Assembly (NCBI GenBank): GCA_905221605.1
Contig: CAJNDS010002348.1
Span: 354,501 to 418,500 of the forward strand
DNA length: 64,000 nucleotides
Origin: Symbiodinium natans
Taxonomy: Eukaryota; Sar; Dinophyceae; Suessiales; Symbiodiniaceae
Reading direction: 5' to 3'
Part shown: piece by piece, positions 42,274 through 51,409 of the stretch
Layout of the letters: each line of letters begins with the position of its first letter
Numbering within the stretch: position 1 is the stretch's first letter
Notes under the pieces: model-generated
What the model was told of the DNA's origin: nothing
The model's input: the letters and a program-made list of their open reading frames with translations, nothing else
The model's database searches: none
Translations under genes and position numbers: made by a program

Positions 42274-43197
42274 TTGGACATTGGTCGTGACCGAGCTCTG
42301 CTACGAGAAATCGGGATCGAGGTGCCCCTCTTCGTAGACACGACAGGGCACTTAGTGATCGCGATCGACGAGTTTCCTGCAGGAGGATGGGCAGCCGGGT
42401 TGAAGCCCCAGAAAGAGGGCTACGCAGGTGCCACCTTTGGCGCCTCGGATGTCGCAGCAACGGCATTCGCCGCAAGAAAAGAGACAGTCTTGCCCGACGT
42501 TTCGCAAGTTGCCTGCGGAACCACACACTTCTACGTGCCCTGCAAGCCCAAAAACTCCGCTAGACTCACTACTTCTCCTACTTCCTGTACGGTGCCTAAT
42601 GACTATTGGGAGTTCAAGTATGACACTCGGATCTTCGTTCGACACCATTGCAGGCCACGAGTGGCGCTCTTCGAGCCGCAAGACGCGATCGATGGGCCGG
42701 ACCCCGAGAGCCTGCAGCCATTAAGGGTGACGGTTTGCTCAGCGTTGCCTGTGCCTCTGCGGGACGAGTGGGGCGGACAGTCAGCTTCCTTGCAAGAACC
42801 CTGGATAGGCCGCACGTACTTCTTTGGGGTTGGTAGGCAGTGTGATCTTGAATGCTTTCCTCCTGCTGAACAACACGTGGTTGTCACATTGGCTGACGGA
42901 CAGTCTGTGAAGGCATTGCCCTCCGAGATCCTCAACCCCCAAGTTAAGAAGATACATCATGTAGATGTTTCAGCAGCAAAGCCACCAGGGATCCCTCCGT
43001 CCAGACGCAAGGGCACCTATCGCATCCCACAAGGTGAAAGCATTCCTACGCAGCACTCCGGCTTTAGGCCCCTTCAGAAGCCTGCGCAGAAGACCCTTGG
43101 CGATGCAACACCGCATGCGCCCGGGGAAGGCAACCTCGAGCACCGACGGGGCGAAGAAGACGCACCTTCAGGGGCTATGGTTCGGCGTGGTGACTGA
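42274..43197 (+). pseudogene. Copia pol segment after protease, shifted frame
   Basis: Continues the protease/linker region in the +1 frame (LDIGRDRALLREIGIEVPLF, then HLVIAIDEFPAGGW). The remainder (YFFGVGRQCDLECFPPAEQH, VVVTLADGQSVKALPSEILN) has no domain I recognise and is probably the linker between protease and the methyltransferase-like domain. It stops at 43195-43197 after another frame change. Confidence 0.65.
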
Positions 43198-43999
43198 GCA
43201 TGTTCGACGTGATGGTCAGGTGGGAGCATTTCAACAAGAAGGTCATGGATATGAAGTACCGCTCTCCGGCTCTCATGGGCTACGTGCAGGCCATCGTGCA
43301 GGAGGAAAGCTCGTTGAAGACGATCCCGGCTACTTTGATTCCACCAGCAGTGAGGAATCAGAAGCCGGCGGGGCAGCCAGCGCCTGTCCAGTATCCGACG
43401 CCCCGCGAGAAGTGCCGACATCCGCCCCACATGGGCCGCAAGACGGGGAATACCCATGGCCGTTTCCTGGAGTGTGCTCAGTGCGGCACAGTGTGGAAAG
43501 GGGTGCAGTACCGCATCCCGGTCGCAGGGACATGGTGACGGCGTATCCGCGACTTTGGGGCCACAGAGACATTCCGGGAGGCAAGATCGTCAAGGGCAAG
43601 GAGGCGTTAGACTCCGTGCGCCAGGACGAGGCGTCTTCCGCAAGTTTGTCCACTTGCTACTCTTGCTCGCAGGGCTGCATGGTGGAGGGCTCCAAGGGCG
43701 ACAATAATAATAAGGCCAACAAGGCCAAGGCGGCTGGTCGTTCGACAGCCACGAGCTCGAAGAACATTGCACCGACGCCGTCTTCCGCGCCTATTCCGAT
43801 GACATCGCGGGCCAGCACTGCAGTCTACTCCGACCTCCCGACCTACGACCACGAGCAGGCCGTCAAGTACATGGCGCCGACGCCCGTGAAGGGGGCGGTC
43901 AGTTTCGGGGAGGTGCTGGCGTGGAATACGGACGAGGACATGGAGGAGAACTCGGAGGAGGAAGCAGCGGAACAGTCGACGTCGGAGGAGGAGCTTTGA
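43198..43999 (+). pseudogene. Copia pol linker with unresolved frameshifts
   Basis: Two overlapping frames look coding: 43200-43540 (MFDVMVRWEHFNKKVMDMKY, then THGRFLECAQCGTVWK with a Cys pair) and 43540-43999 (AVYSDLPTYDHEQAVKYMAP, then an acidic end). The exact path cannot be fixed by eye. An intact relative would settle where the indels are. Confidence 0.5.
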
Positions 44000-45090
44000 A
44001 GCGTGGCCAAGTGAAACGAATGATGTCTCGAGCCCGACAAGCCTTGGCAGGAGCTCGCATGCACAGGAGTCTGGTTGAAGACAGACTCCAAAAGGCCCGA
44101 TGGCCTCGCAAGCGATTCGGGTGCGATCTCCTGGAAGTGTTCGGTGGAACTTCTATGATTTCGGTACGAGCCACGGCCCATTGGGGCATGAGGGTCCTTC
44201 AACCCATCGACATTCGGTGTGGCTGCGACCTGAAGAAGCCCAAAGAGCGCCAGTGGCTGCTCCGTGTGCTGGATCGACTGGATCCTCGTCTGGTGGTGGT
44301 CGCAATCCCCTGTACGGCATGGTCGGTTTCACAAGCCGACGAAGAACTGGCCTTGCGCCGAGAATATGTACAGCCTTTTGCGAAGCTTGCTGACGATGTG
44401 TTCCGGAGCCAACGACGGCGAGGAGGACATGCCGTCGCCGAGAGCCCCGCAACATCCCATGGTTTCCAGAAGGCCGAGTACCAGCTGCGCCAGGACTTGT
44501 ATGAGACCGCGTCGTGTGTGTCCATGCCCCAGCTGACCGACAAGAATGGACGTCTGGGGCAGAAGCGACTTCGGTTCGTGGCCACGCACCCGTGTTTTAC
44601 TTGGGCGCTGGACCGACAATGCGCAACGACGGTGGCGTATCCGCCGGCCTTGGCAGACGCTATCTGCCAAGCCTACTGGGAAGTCGTGGCGCAGGAGGAC
44701 TATGGCTTCGCGACGACGTGGGAAGCCGTGAGGGCCGTGCACTATGTGGACGTCAAACGAGATGAAGCCAGGTGGCGGGACATGCTGACTCAAGCTCAGG
44801 AGCTGCTGGGTCGTAAGAACCAGGCAAGTCTCCTCATTCCACCCGGCACGGACTTCCACAGCAAAATCGAGCGACTGGTGCCTTGGCAAATCCTCTCTGT
44901 GCAGATCGCTCACCTCCCTAAGGCAAAGCGGGTGAAGGCTGGCTTAGAGGAGTCACATCGTGCCTCCGTTCTGCTCCTGAACGATGACAGTGTGCAGATT
45001 GAGACAGAGTACATCCGCGAATGCCAAGCACCGCGTGAGCGATTTGTGACTCCCGTCCGCTACGCCATTTTCGTCCTCGGACATGCCCCT
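43990..45090 (+). CDS. Methyltransferase-like domain inside copia pol
   Basis: Frame 43921-45153, with the pol part from about 43990 (ALKRGQVKRMMSRARQALAG). CDLLEVFGGTSMIS resembles motif I of C5 cytosine methyltransferases, PCTAWS matches motif IV (Pro-Cys), and GGHAVAESPATS is in the place of the ENV motif VI. A helical C-terminal half follows (WLRR-type words, VPWQILSVQIAHLPKAKRVK). It lies between protease and integrase, an unusual place for an extra domain in copia. Retrotransposon-borne cytosine methyltransferases have been reported in Symbiodinium; whether this is one of those or a degenerate cousin needs an alignment. The frame is lost at about 45091 by a missing G. Confidence 0.6.
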
Positions 45091-45095
45091 GGGGA

Positions 45096-45306
45096 ACCTT
45101 CCGGCCCAGCATCAGCGAGGAAAAGGAGAAGGCAATTGCGCGGTCGCTGGTGAGGGCACACAGGAATCTGGGGCATCCACGGGCGGAAGATTTCACCCGG
45201 GCACTTGCCCAAAACTACCGGGTGTCACCTGAGGCAATTTCACTCAGTCGACGCCTGCGGTGTGCCACCTGTGAGAGGACCAAAAGACCACATCCTCCAA
45301 GGCCTT
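45096..45306 (+). pseudogene. pol: Copia integrase N-terminal zinc domain (split by insertion 2)
   Basis: TFRPSISEEKEKAIARSLVR leads into H-R-N-L-G-H, then C-A-T-C: the HHCC zinc-binding domain of copia integrase (HRNLGHP ... CATCERTKRP). It ends HPPRP at 45305 where insertion 2 begins. Coding resumes at 57013 as PSSLKMTGPFNS. Confidence 0.88.
45303..45306. repeat. Target-site duplication CCTT, left copy
   Basis: CCTT precedes insertion 2 and recurs at 57013-57016. Removing one copy plus the insert gives CCA AGG CCT TCC TCC TTG, restoring the integrase frame. Confidence 0.8.
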
Positions 45307-45384
45307 AAGGAGCCATCATATAAGAGGATTGTCGAGTCATATAAAACGATTGTCAAAAAACTCATTTCCAAAAGCATTTTTATT
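45307..45384 (+). repeat. Left TIR of insertion 2, with internal tandem repeat
   Basis: Inside the TIR a unit of about 21 bp is repeated twice: TCATATAAGAGGATTGTCGA then TCATATAAAACGATTGTCAA. Paired units of this sort commonly act as transposase-binding sites. Read inward, both TIRs translate to EPSYKRIVESYK.IV, which is not taken as a gene. Confidence 0.85.
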
Positions 45385-45410
45385 GCGCGGGCCCCCTTAA
45401 AAGGGCTGTT

Positions 45411-45426
45411 GGCCAGCTTGCTGGCC
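45411..45426. repeat. Hairpin motif 1 of insertion 2
   Basis: GGCCAGCTTGCTGGCC, a 7-bp stem with a TT loop, upstream of the first gene. Confidence 0.8.
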
Positions 45427-45701
45427 GGCAGCTTAATGTAACTCACTTGACAAAAGTAGGTAGAAGCTTAACCTGTCTGTGCAGCCTGAGCCCTGAGGGG
45501 AGGTATGAGCCACTGAGCCACAGCAGCATCATTGCAGAATGAGCTGCAGCATGTCTGAGCTTCTCGAACCAGTGATTTGCTAGTTTCAGAACCAGCGAAA
45601 TCAGTCTTCTATGTGTATCCCAGCCATTCAACCTAATTTTAATGCTTTTCAGAGAGCGCTAGCAACACTAATTAAATTATCTTGTCCCGCTGTGTGTTTT
45701 G

Positions 45702-47894
45702 ATGGACACCCCGGTGTCATTGCCTCGGGATGTCAGCAGCGGGAGCGATCCTGGTGACGTGTCCCTGCCTGATGATGTGACGAGCAACGCAGGGGATTCT
45801 CCGGGTCTGCTTGATGAGAATGTCGAGCTGCCTCCTGAAGAGGGAAGTTTGCAGACCAAGTGTCGCTGCAAGCGTGGTTGTGTTGCGTTGCTGCCACCAG
45901 GTGTGCTGGAACAGCAGCGCTTTCGAATGGAAGGCCTTGATCGAGTTCGGCGACATGCTCAGGTCTTTGCATCTCTGAGAGATGACGCCAGCCGAGCACC
46001 AGATGGCTCAATCACAACTGTCTGCTATAAGGTGAATGGCCACACTGTCTGCCGTGGTCTGTGGCAGTACGTAAACATGGTGACCCCTCAGACTGTTGAT
46101 GCCTTTCGCAAAAGCATCCTGGCTGGAGAGGTGACTGCACCAGTGCGAGGCCCATGTTTGCGAGTCAAAGACAAGCAGCAGTTTTGGCGAGTTGATGCCT
46201 GGTTTCTGGAGCTGTACACATCTTTGGGAGAGCCCAAGCCAACTGAATCCCCTGGTGACCATCAGACTGACACAGAGCATGAAGTTGTTCATTCCGATCA
46301 CCCTCTCTGGGCTTTGAGTGTTGCGTCGGGGCCAGACTGCCGTGTTGTCGCCAAGAGGAACCTGAACCCTCAAACTTTGAGAGCCCTCTACGCCTTCTAC
46401 ACACAGGACGCTGGCAACGAGGAGTTGGTAAGTGAGAGCACCTTCAGTCGCTGTTGGCGTGAACGCTGGAAGAAATTTCTGGAAATGAAGAATGAAGGCA
46501 CAGGGCAGCGATGCAAAGTCTGTGCCAAATTTGATGAAGCGATGAACCAGGCAAGCTGCAAGGATGAGTTTCTCGACCTTTCCAAGCAGAAAGCAGTGCA
46601 TGTGCGTCAATCGATGGCTGACAGAAATGTCAATGTGCGGGGCAATGTTTTGGCCACCAGAGCAGCGCAGCAAGCACGTGCCACTGGTATGCCCTCGACA
46701 ACTTCCTTTATGAAAATGCAGATCGACGGGATGGATCAAGCCAAATTCCGTTGTCCAAGACCTCAGGGGACCTTGAAAGGTTCGGCCTATGAGCTGTGGA
46801 GACCACAGCTGCACCTCACAGGCTGCACATGCTTCGGACATTTTGATGCATTTTTCTTGCTTGGGCACGATCAACCCAAGGATAGTAACATGCAATCCAC
46901 AGTCCTTGCCCGGGCACTGGACCTGCTTACTGCCCGTGTGGGACTGCAAGGGTTTCCGAGGGCCCTGATACTTTCTGTTGACAATACGCCGAGAGAAAGC
47001 AAGAACACCTTTTTTGCGCAGTTTGCAGCAGCGTTGCTGCTTTTGCGCTGCTTCGATTCAGTAGAAGTTCAATATTTACAAGCTGGCCACACAAAGAATG
47101 AACTGGACCAGAGGTTTTCATCTGTTGCCCGAGTTCTAAATGACGCCGGTGCTTTGGAGGATGATGAGGAGTTTTTGCAGTACATGCAAACACATGTCAG
47201 GCCGTTTGAAGGAAGAGAGGTCATTTGTGAGAAGATGTCTGGCGCACGGGACTTCCAGGCATGGTTTGAGATTGCCAATATGCATGTGCAGGGCCTGACA
47301 TCGACAAAGGGGCTACCAGAAGCAAACCATTTGTGGCGGTTTGTGAGACGTGAAGATCACCCGTTGCCAGATGAGATTGAGTGCCATCATCCAGACTGGC
47401 AGTCTTTGCCCTCAAACCCTGATGATGTTATTCTTTGTTTGAAGCAGTTCATTTCCAGCCCTGACCAGTCGCAACCCCCGCAGCTTTTCATGCCAGCCAG
47501 TGCTGCAGAGCAGCTCACGAAACAAACTTTGCAGCCAGCACTCCGGAGGCCTTTGAGTGATGAACAGGTGAAAGAGTTCCAAAAAACTGCGACGTTCGTG
47601 GGCAAGCATCCTTGGAATTTGTTTAAAGGCGAAGCCTTCCTGAGGAAGCTTTGTGCTGAAAACCAAGCAGGCATCAGCGGGACCCCCCCCGTTTTGCAAG
47701 CACTGTTTCAGTCTCGTTGCGCGGTTGATCAAGAAACTGCCCCAATTGTGGCCCAACCCTGTGCACGAGCAGCAGCTCCGCGGCCAGTTCGTGTGAGGAG
47801 GGTCTTGAAGCGGCCCGCTGCTGCAAAAGCTGCCGCTCCGCGTGCCAAAGCCAAGGTGCGGCTGAGGCCTGCTGCACAGCTGGATGCGCAGTGA
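45702..47894 (+). CDS. DUF7869-like DDE transposase candidate, 730 aa
   Basis: Probably catalyses movement of the element. After an acidic N-terminus (SLPDDV) comes a Cys cluster (CRCKRGC, residues ~50), then CYKVNGHTVCRGLW and RCKVCAKFDEA. The core has the spacing of an RNase-H-like fold: MQIDGMDQAKFRCP (first Asp, ~residue 345), LILSVDNTPRESKN (second Asp, ~430) and LQAGHTKNELDQRF (GHT and Asp, ~465). These words match my memory of DUF7869 proteins, which are widespread in eukaryotic mobile elements. The C-terminus is Ala/Lys/Arg-rich. ATG 45702 has no rival nearby; the frame is intact. The exact catalytic set is inference. Confidence 0.7.
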   Translation: MDTPVSLPRDVSSGSDPGDVSLPDDVTSNAGDSPGLLDENVELPPEEGSLQTKCRCKRGCVALLPPGVLEQQRFRMEGLDRVRRHAQVFASLRDDASRAPDGSITTVCYKVNGHTVCRGLWQYVNMVTPQTVDAFRKSILAGEVTAPVRGPCLRVKDKQQFWRVDAWFLELYTSLGEPKPTESPGDHQTDTEHEVVHSDHPLWALSVASGPDCRVVAKRNLNPQTLRALYAFYTQDAGNEELVSESTFSRCWRERWKKFLEMKNEGTGQRCKVCAKFDEAMNQASCKDEFLDLSKQKAVHVRQSMADRNVNVRGNVLATRAAQQARATGMPSTTSFMKMQIDGMDQAKFRCPRPQGTLKGSAYELWRPQLHLTGCTCFGHFDAFFLLGHDQPKDSNMQSTVLARALDLLTARVGLQGFPRALILSVDNTPRESKNTFFAQFAAALLLLRCFDSVEVQYLQAGHTKNELDQRFSSVARVLNDAGALEDDEEFLQYMQTHVRPFEGREVICEKMSGARDFQAWFEIANMHVQGLTSTKGLPEANHLWRFVRREDHPLPDEIECHHPDWQSLPSNPDDVILCLKQFISSPDQSQPPQLFMPASAAEQLTKQTLQPALRRPLSDEQVKEFQKTATFVGKHPWNLFKGEAFLRKLCAENQAGISGTPPVLQALFQSRCAVDQETAPIVAQPCARAAAPRPVRVRRVLKRPAAAKAAAPRAKAKVRLRPAAQLDAQ

Positions 47895-48554
47895 AATGAA
47901 GTGCATGCTGATCTGCTTTGGGTGTCCTTGCCATGCTGGGCAATCAACACTGCCAAACTGCCACGTTGAGACATGATATGTCATGCCTGTTTTGGGTTCT
48001 AACCAGCTGCCAGACTGTATTTTCTCATTTACCGTAGGTGCATCAAGCACAATGCTTGCTGGAGTCTCTCTGACAACAGCTAGACGATGTCTACGTTTGC
48101 TCCTTGTCTTTGCGGCCTGGCGCAACCATGTGGCCTTGGATCTCCCACGAGACATGCCGGCAGTCTTCCTGCTGGTACTGACAGATGTTAAGTGGTTCTC
48201 CGACAAAGTCACCCAGTATCTGTGTCTCCGAGATTCGCTGGCCCTGCTTCATGTCAGCAAAAGGATGCACCTTTCCAACCGAGACTCCTACTGAGAAGCT
48301 GACGGCTGCATTGTCTCGTCGCTCTATAGAAACAGAAACACTGACAGCCAGCTTGCTGGCAGCCAGATCTAAGACAGTTTTTTTTGCGTGCCTGCAGGGC
48401 AGTTGGTATTGCATGCGAAGCTGTGTGTTGTTGTGAGTGCAGTTTGCAGCTGACAGAAGTTACTTGCAGTCTGTGTGGTTGCATTCCCTGAGGCAGTGTT
48501 CAGCGTTTTGCTCCTGGGTCTCTTCTTGTTTCACCCTTGCCCAGCTCTCTGCCC
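47895..48554. other. Spacer between genes 1 and 2 of insertion 2
   Basis: Contains a short + frame at 47983-48294 with no recognised domain, and hairpin motif 2. Possibly untranslated and splice-leader acceptor sequence for gene 2. Confidence 0.4.
48347..48360. repeat. Hairpin motif 2 of insertion 2
   Basis: GCCAGCTTGCTGGC, flanked by CTGACA and AGCCAG, in the spacer after the transposase gene. Confidence 0.8.
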
Positions 48555-49335
48555 ATGGCGTGCTCCCAAGAGTCCCACGCACATCGTGAGGAAGACGAAC
48601 TCTCCTTGCCAGATGATGTTGGTTCAGAAGCAGAAACCCAGGCAGATGTTCTCCAGGGGTTCTTTGCAAATGTTTGTTCAAATGTTTGCCCTAGGCCCTA
48701 AACCTGTACAGCCTACAGTTTTGTGGTGTTAGGCTTTAGGGCTTAGGGTTTAGGGATTTTCATTTGTGGTGAATATATTCAGATCCCATGCCCAGGTGTT
48801 GCCTGCTGCTGCGGTAGCCGCGGGGCAAACAGGCTTCACAACTCCACAGCAAGAGCCGCCGCTTGACTCGGACGGTGAGGTGATCGGTTCGCCCAAGGCT
48901 GCCAGTCCGCTTTGTGAGGGCTCACAGCCTTTGAAAAGGCTGTGTGCCAGCTCCCACTTGGGTTCGCCTCGGCCGCCTCTCGCCGAGAAGAAGAAGGCAA
49001 AGGCTAAGGCTAAGGCGCCGAAGAAGGTTCCCGCAAGCAGCGTCAAAGCCAAGAAGCGTCCTGCCGCAGCGAAAGGCCCGAAAGGCCCCAACACTGGACC
49101 CTCCGACCCTGAGAAGCCTCTCTCGAAGGCTCGCGTGGCCTCTGCCAGTGTGCCAAAGCGGTCCTACGTGCAGGCAAAGTCCAGCCCAGGCGGCCGCTTC
49201 CGCCTCATCATCGAGTTCCCCGAGAGGAAGTATGCCAACCACCGCGAGCTGGCCATCCATGTGCGTGACAAGATAGAGAGTGAGCAGCTGACCTACACTG
49301 CTGCTCGTGCTTTGAAGGATAGCATGAGGGCGTAG
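48555..49335 (+). CDS. Two-exon basic protein, 208 aa
   Basis: Exon 1 48555-48641 (MACSQESHAHREEDELSLPD... to EAETQ) and exon 2 48796-49335 (VLPAAAVAAGQTGFTTPQQE...) join in phase 0. The donor is CAG^GCAG and the acceptor CCCAG^GTG, a GC-AG intron of 154 bp that contains TTTAGGG units. The protein is acidic at its N-terminus like its neighbours (SLPDDV is shared with the transposase). It is Lys/Ala/Pro-rich in the middle (KKKAKAKAKAPKKVP) and has a compact C-terminus (GGRFRLIIEFPERKYANHRE, IESEQLTYTAARALKDSMRA). Probably nucleic-acid binding by charge; the family is unknown. Confidence 0.65.
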
Positions 49336-49527
49336 TTTTGCTTCAGAGCCAGTGAAAGCTTTCATGTCTGCCGGCTGCTGCAGTGGCCGTCACAGTCACA
49401 GCAGCGTTTCGGGTCACCTGTTGCCAGAGGCAGCGTTTTGTGTGAAGGCCTTCCTGAAAGTCTTTTGAAACGGCGCTGTGAGCAGAGCGAAGAGACGAGC
49501 AGTAACAGTCACAGACTGCTTCATGGA

Positions 49528-49543
49528 GGCCAGCTTGCTGGCC
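49528..49543. repeat. Hairpin motif 3 of insertion 2
   Basis: GGCCAGCTTGCTGGCC with CATGGA before and ACCAGG after, between genes 2 and 3. Confidence 0.8.
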
Positions 49544-49679
49544 ACCAGGATGAAAGTCAGTCAGGGGCAGTCATCATTGCAATTGGTCTTCCTGCTTATG
49601 ATACAACTTGCTTGTGGGCAGTGTTTTTCTCAGTGAAGTTAGTTTTTGTTCCCAGGTGCCTGCTGCTCCCGGGTCCCTC

Positions 49680-50732
49680 ATGACAGACTCCATGAGCATA
49701 TCGTTGCCCTCTTCTGTGTGCAGTGAGCAGTGCTGCAGCCCTGTTTCTGCTGCGGATGATAGTCGTGCACAGACAGATGTGGACCTGCAGCGTCCTGGAA
49801 GCACCGCTCTGACTGTCGCAGAGGTGGAACTTCCACCTGATGTCTCAGGCGATGAGGGGGCTGATTCTGATGTGCTGGAAGACTGCTGTGAGAGTGACAG
49901 TGACGCTCCTTGCCTCTTGGATGAGGGTGAGTTGGACTCAGACCCAGAGTGTGCTGACCCACCTGTCAATGTGGATCGTCCTCAAGAAGGACAGCGTGTC
50001 AAAGTTCCCTCACCAGCAGTTGCCAGTGACTTGAACCCGAAGGTTGATGGATACCAAGACATAGCAGAAGTGTACTCCCCAGCGCGCACGCTCCCACTTG
50101 CTTGGCAACTGGGCCTTTGTGGAAACCTCTCCCTTGACCTCGCCACGGGCTGGGACTTTCGCGATCCACGCAACCGCCAGCTAGTCTTGGAACTCCTGGG
50201 CAGACTGCAGATTCTTTTCTGCATTGTGTGCCCGCCATGCAGAGCCTTCAGCGAGCTTCAAAGACTCTGGAATTTCCGGAGGCTCCCTGTGGAGAGAGTT
50301 CGTGCCATCATGGATGAAGGGCTTGAGTACTTGAGCCATGCCATGCAGATAGCCGAAGCCCAGGTGAGTGCTGGGAGGTTCTTTGTGTTTGAACATCCTT
50401 ACCGGGCGTCCAGCTGGGCCACTCCTGTTGTCCAACGTGTTCTTGCACTTCCAAAGGTAGGTGTCGTGACAATCGACCTTTGTTACTTTGGGCTGGTTTC
50501 GAAGGTCCACCAAAAGCCCGTTAGAAAGAGAACAAAGATCATGACAAACAGTCCTTACTTGATGCAGGAGCTGAAAGGCTGTATGTGTCCTCGCACTCAT
50601 GAGCACCAAGTGCTTCAAGGTGCCGAAGGTGGGGTTTCCCGCACTGCTTGGGCACAAATCTACCCACCTCAATTTTGTAGGGTGCTGGCAGCTGCCGCGA
50701 AAAAACACGCGGATGATGCTGTGCAGCCGTGA
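49680..50732 (+). CDS. C5-methyltransferase-like protein, 350 aa
   Basis: ATG 49680 lies 25 bases after TTTTTGTTCCCAG, a strong acceptor that could take a spliced leader. Residues 1-110 are acidic and Ser-rich. The rest has the pattern of a degenerate cytosine-C5 methyltransferase fold: NLSLDLATGWDFRD, then FCIVCPPCRAFSELQRLW (motif IV Pro-Cys at about 50230), then GRFFVFEHPYRASSWATPVV (EHP at the ENV position), TIDLCYFGLVS, and KIMTNSPYLMQELKGCMCPR with H.H. Such domains accompany several eukaryotic retroelements. The Pro-Cys is kept, so activity is possible. The frame is intact; the stop is TGA 50730. Confidence 0.68.
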   Translation: MTDSMSISLPSSVCSEQCCSPVSAADDSRAQTDVDLQRPGSTALTVAEVELPPDVSGDEGADSDVLEDCCESDSDAPCLLDEGELDSDPECADPPVNVDRPQEGQRVKVPSPAVASDLNPKVDGYQDIAEVYSPARTLPLAWQLGLCGNLSLDLATGWDFRDPRNRQLVLELLGRLQILFCIVCPPCRAFSELQRLWNFRRLPVERVRAIMDEGLEYLSHAMQIAEAQVSAGRFFVFEHPYRASSWATPVVQRVLALPKVGVVTIDLCYFGLVSKVHQKPVRKRTKIMTNSPYLMQELKGCMCPRTHEHQVLQGAEGGVSRTAWAQIYPPQFCRVLAAAAKKHADDAVQP

Positions 50733-51409
50733 AAAGTCGGACAGAGTTGGACAGCTAACAGCCTTCCTTGTCAAGCTTGAAGCCCGGAGAAGCGCAGGGA
50801 GTCAGGCCAAAAACAAGTTGTGGTCTCTGCTGCAGCAGTTTGTGAGTGTGGGTGCAGTTCGTCAGGGCTTCGGGTTCCGTGACTAGGCCAGGGCGGCTCC
50901 AACCCCACAAAATCAGGGTTTAGGGTGTAGGGTTTAGGTTTAGGGTTTAAAGTTAGGGTTTAGGGTTTAGGCTTTATTTTAATGGGCTTAGGAATTAATT
51001 AAAGGGTTTAGGAGCCTAGGGTTTAAATTTTTTTTCTGTCGAGGCTTACAATCCAGCGCAACGGGGGGGGGCCGATTTGAGGGGCGGAGAAGTGCTGATT
51101 TCAAATGAAACCGGCGCAAAGTCGGGGTCTGGGGGGGGGCCGGCGCAACGGGGGGGTCAAAAAACAGAGGGTGGGTTGTGCTGGGGGGCCACACACTCAA
51201 ACGCCCTGTGCTGGTTTCAGATGAAACCAGCGGAACGGGGGGGGTGGGAATCAGACCCTTGAGTTGTGCTGAAAAAAAATCCAGCGCGTCGCTTCTGGAA
51301 GCAGCACGTGCCAGCTGCAAGTCTTCAGTGGCCCAGGGTCTTTGTGCTTGGCTCAGTGCTAAAGTTTCTGTCTGTGCTTGAGGAAACCCAAACTCTAAGT
51401 CTGCTCGTC
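50733..51409. other. Spacer with G-rich direct repeats
   Basis: 50917-50975 has TTTAGGG units. 51050-51250 has two or three diverged copies of the words TTTCAAATGAAACCGGCGCA and GCAACGGGGGG. No gene; it may include the 5' leader of the next gene. Confidence 0.5.

Noticed and set aside
45309-45441. Peptide EPSYKRIVESYK... as a gene
   Set aside because: It is the inward translation of the TIR and occurs at both ends of insertion 2, so it follows from the repeat.
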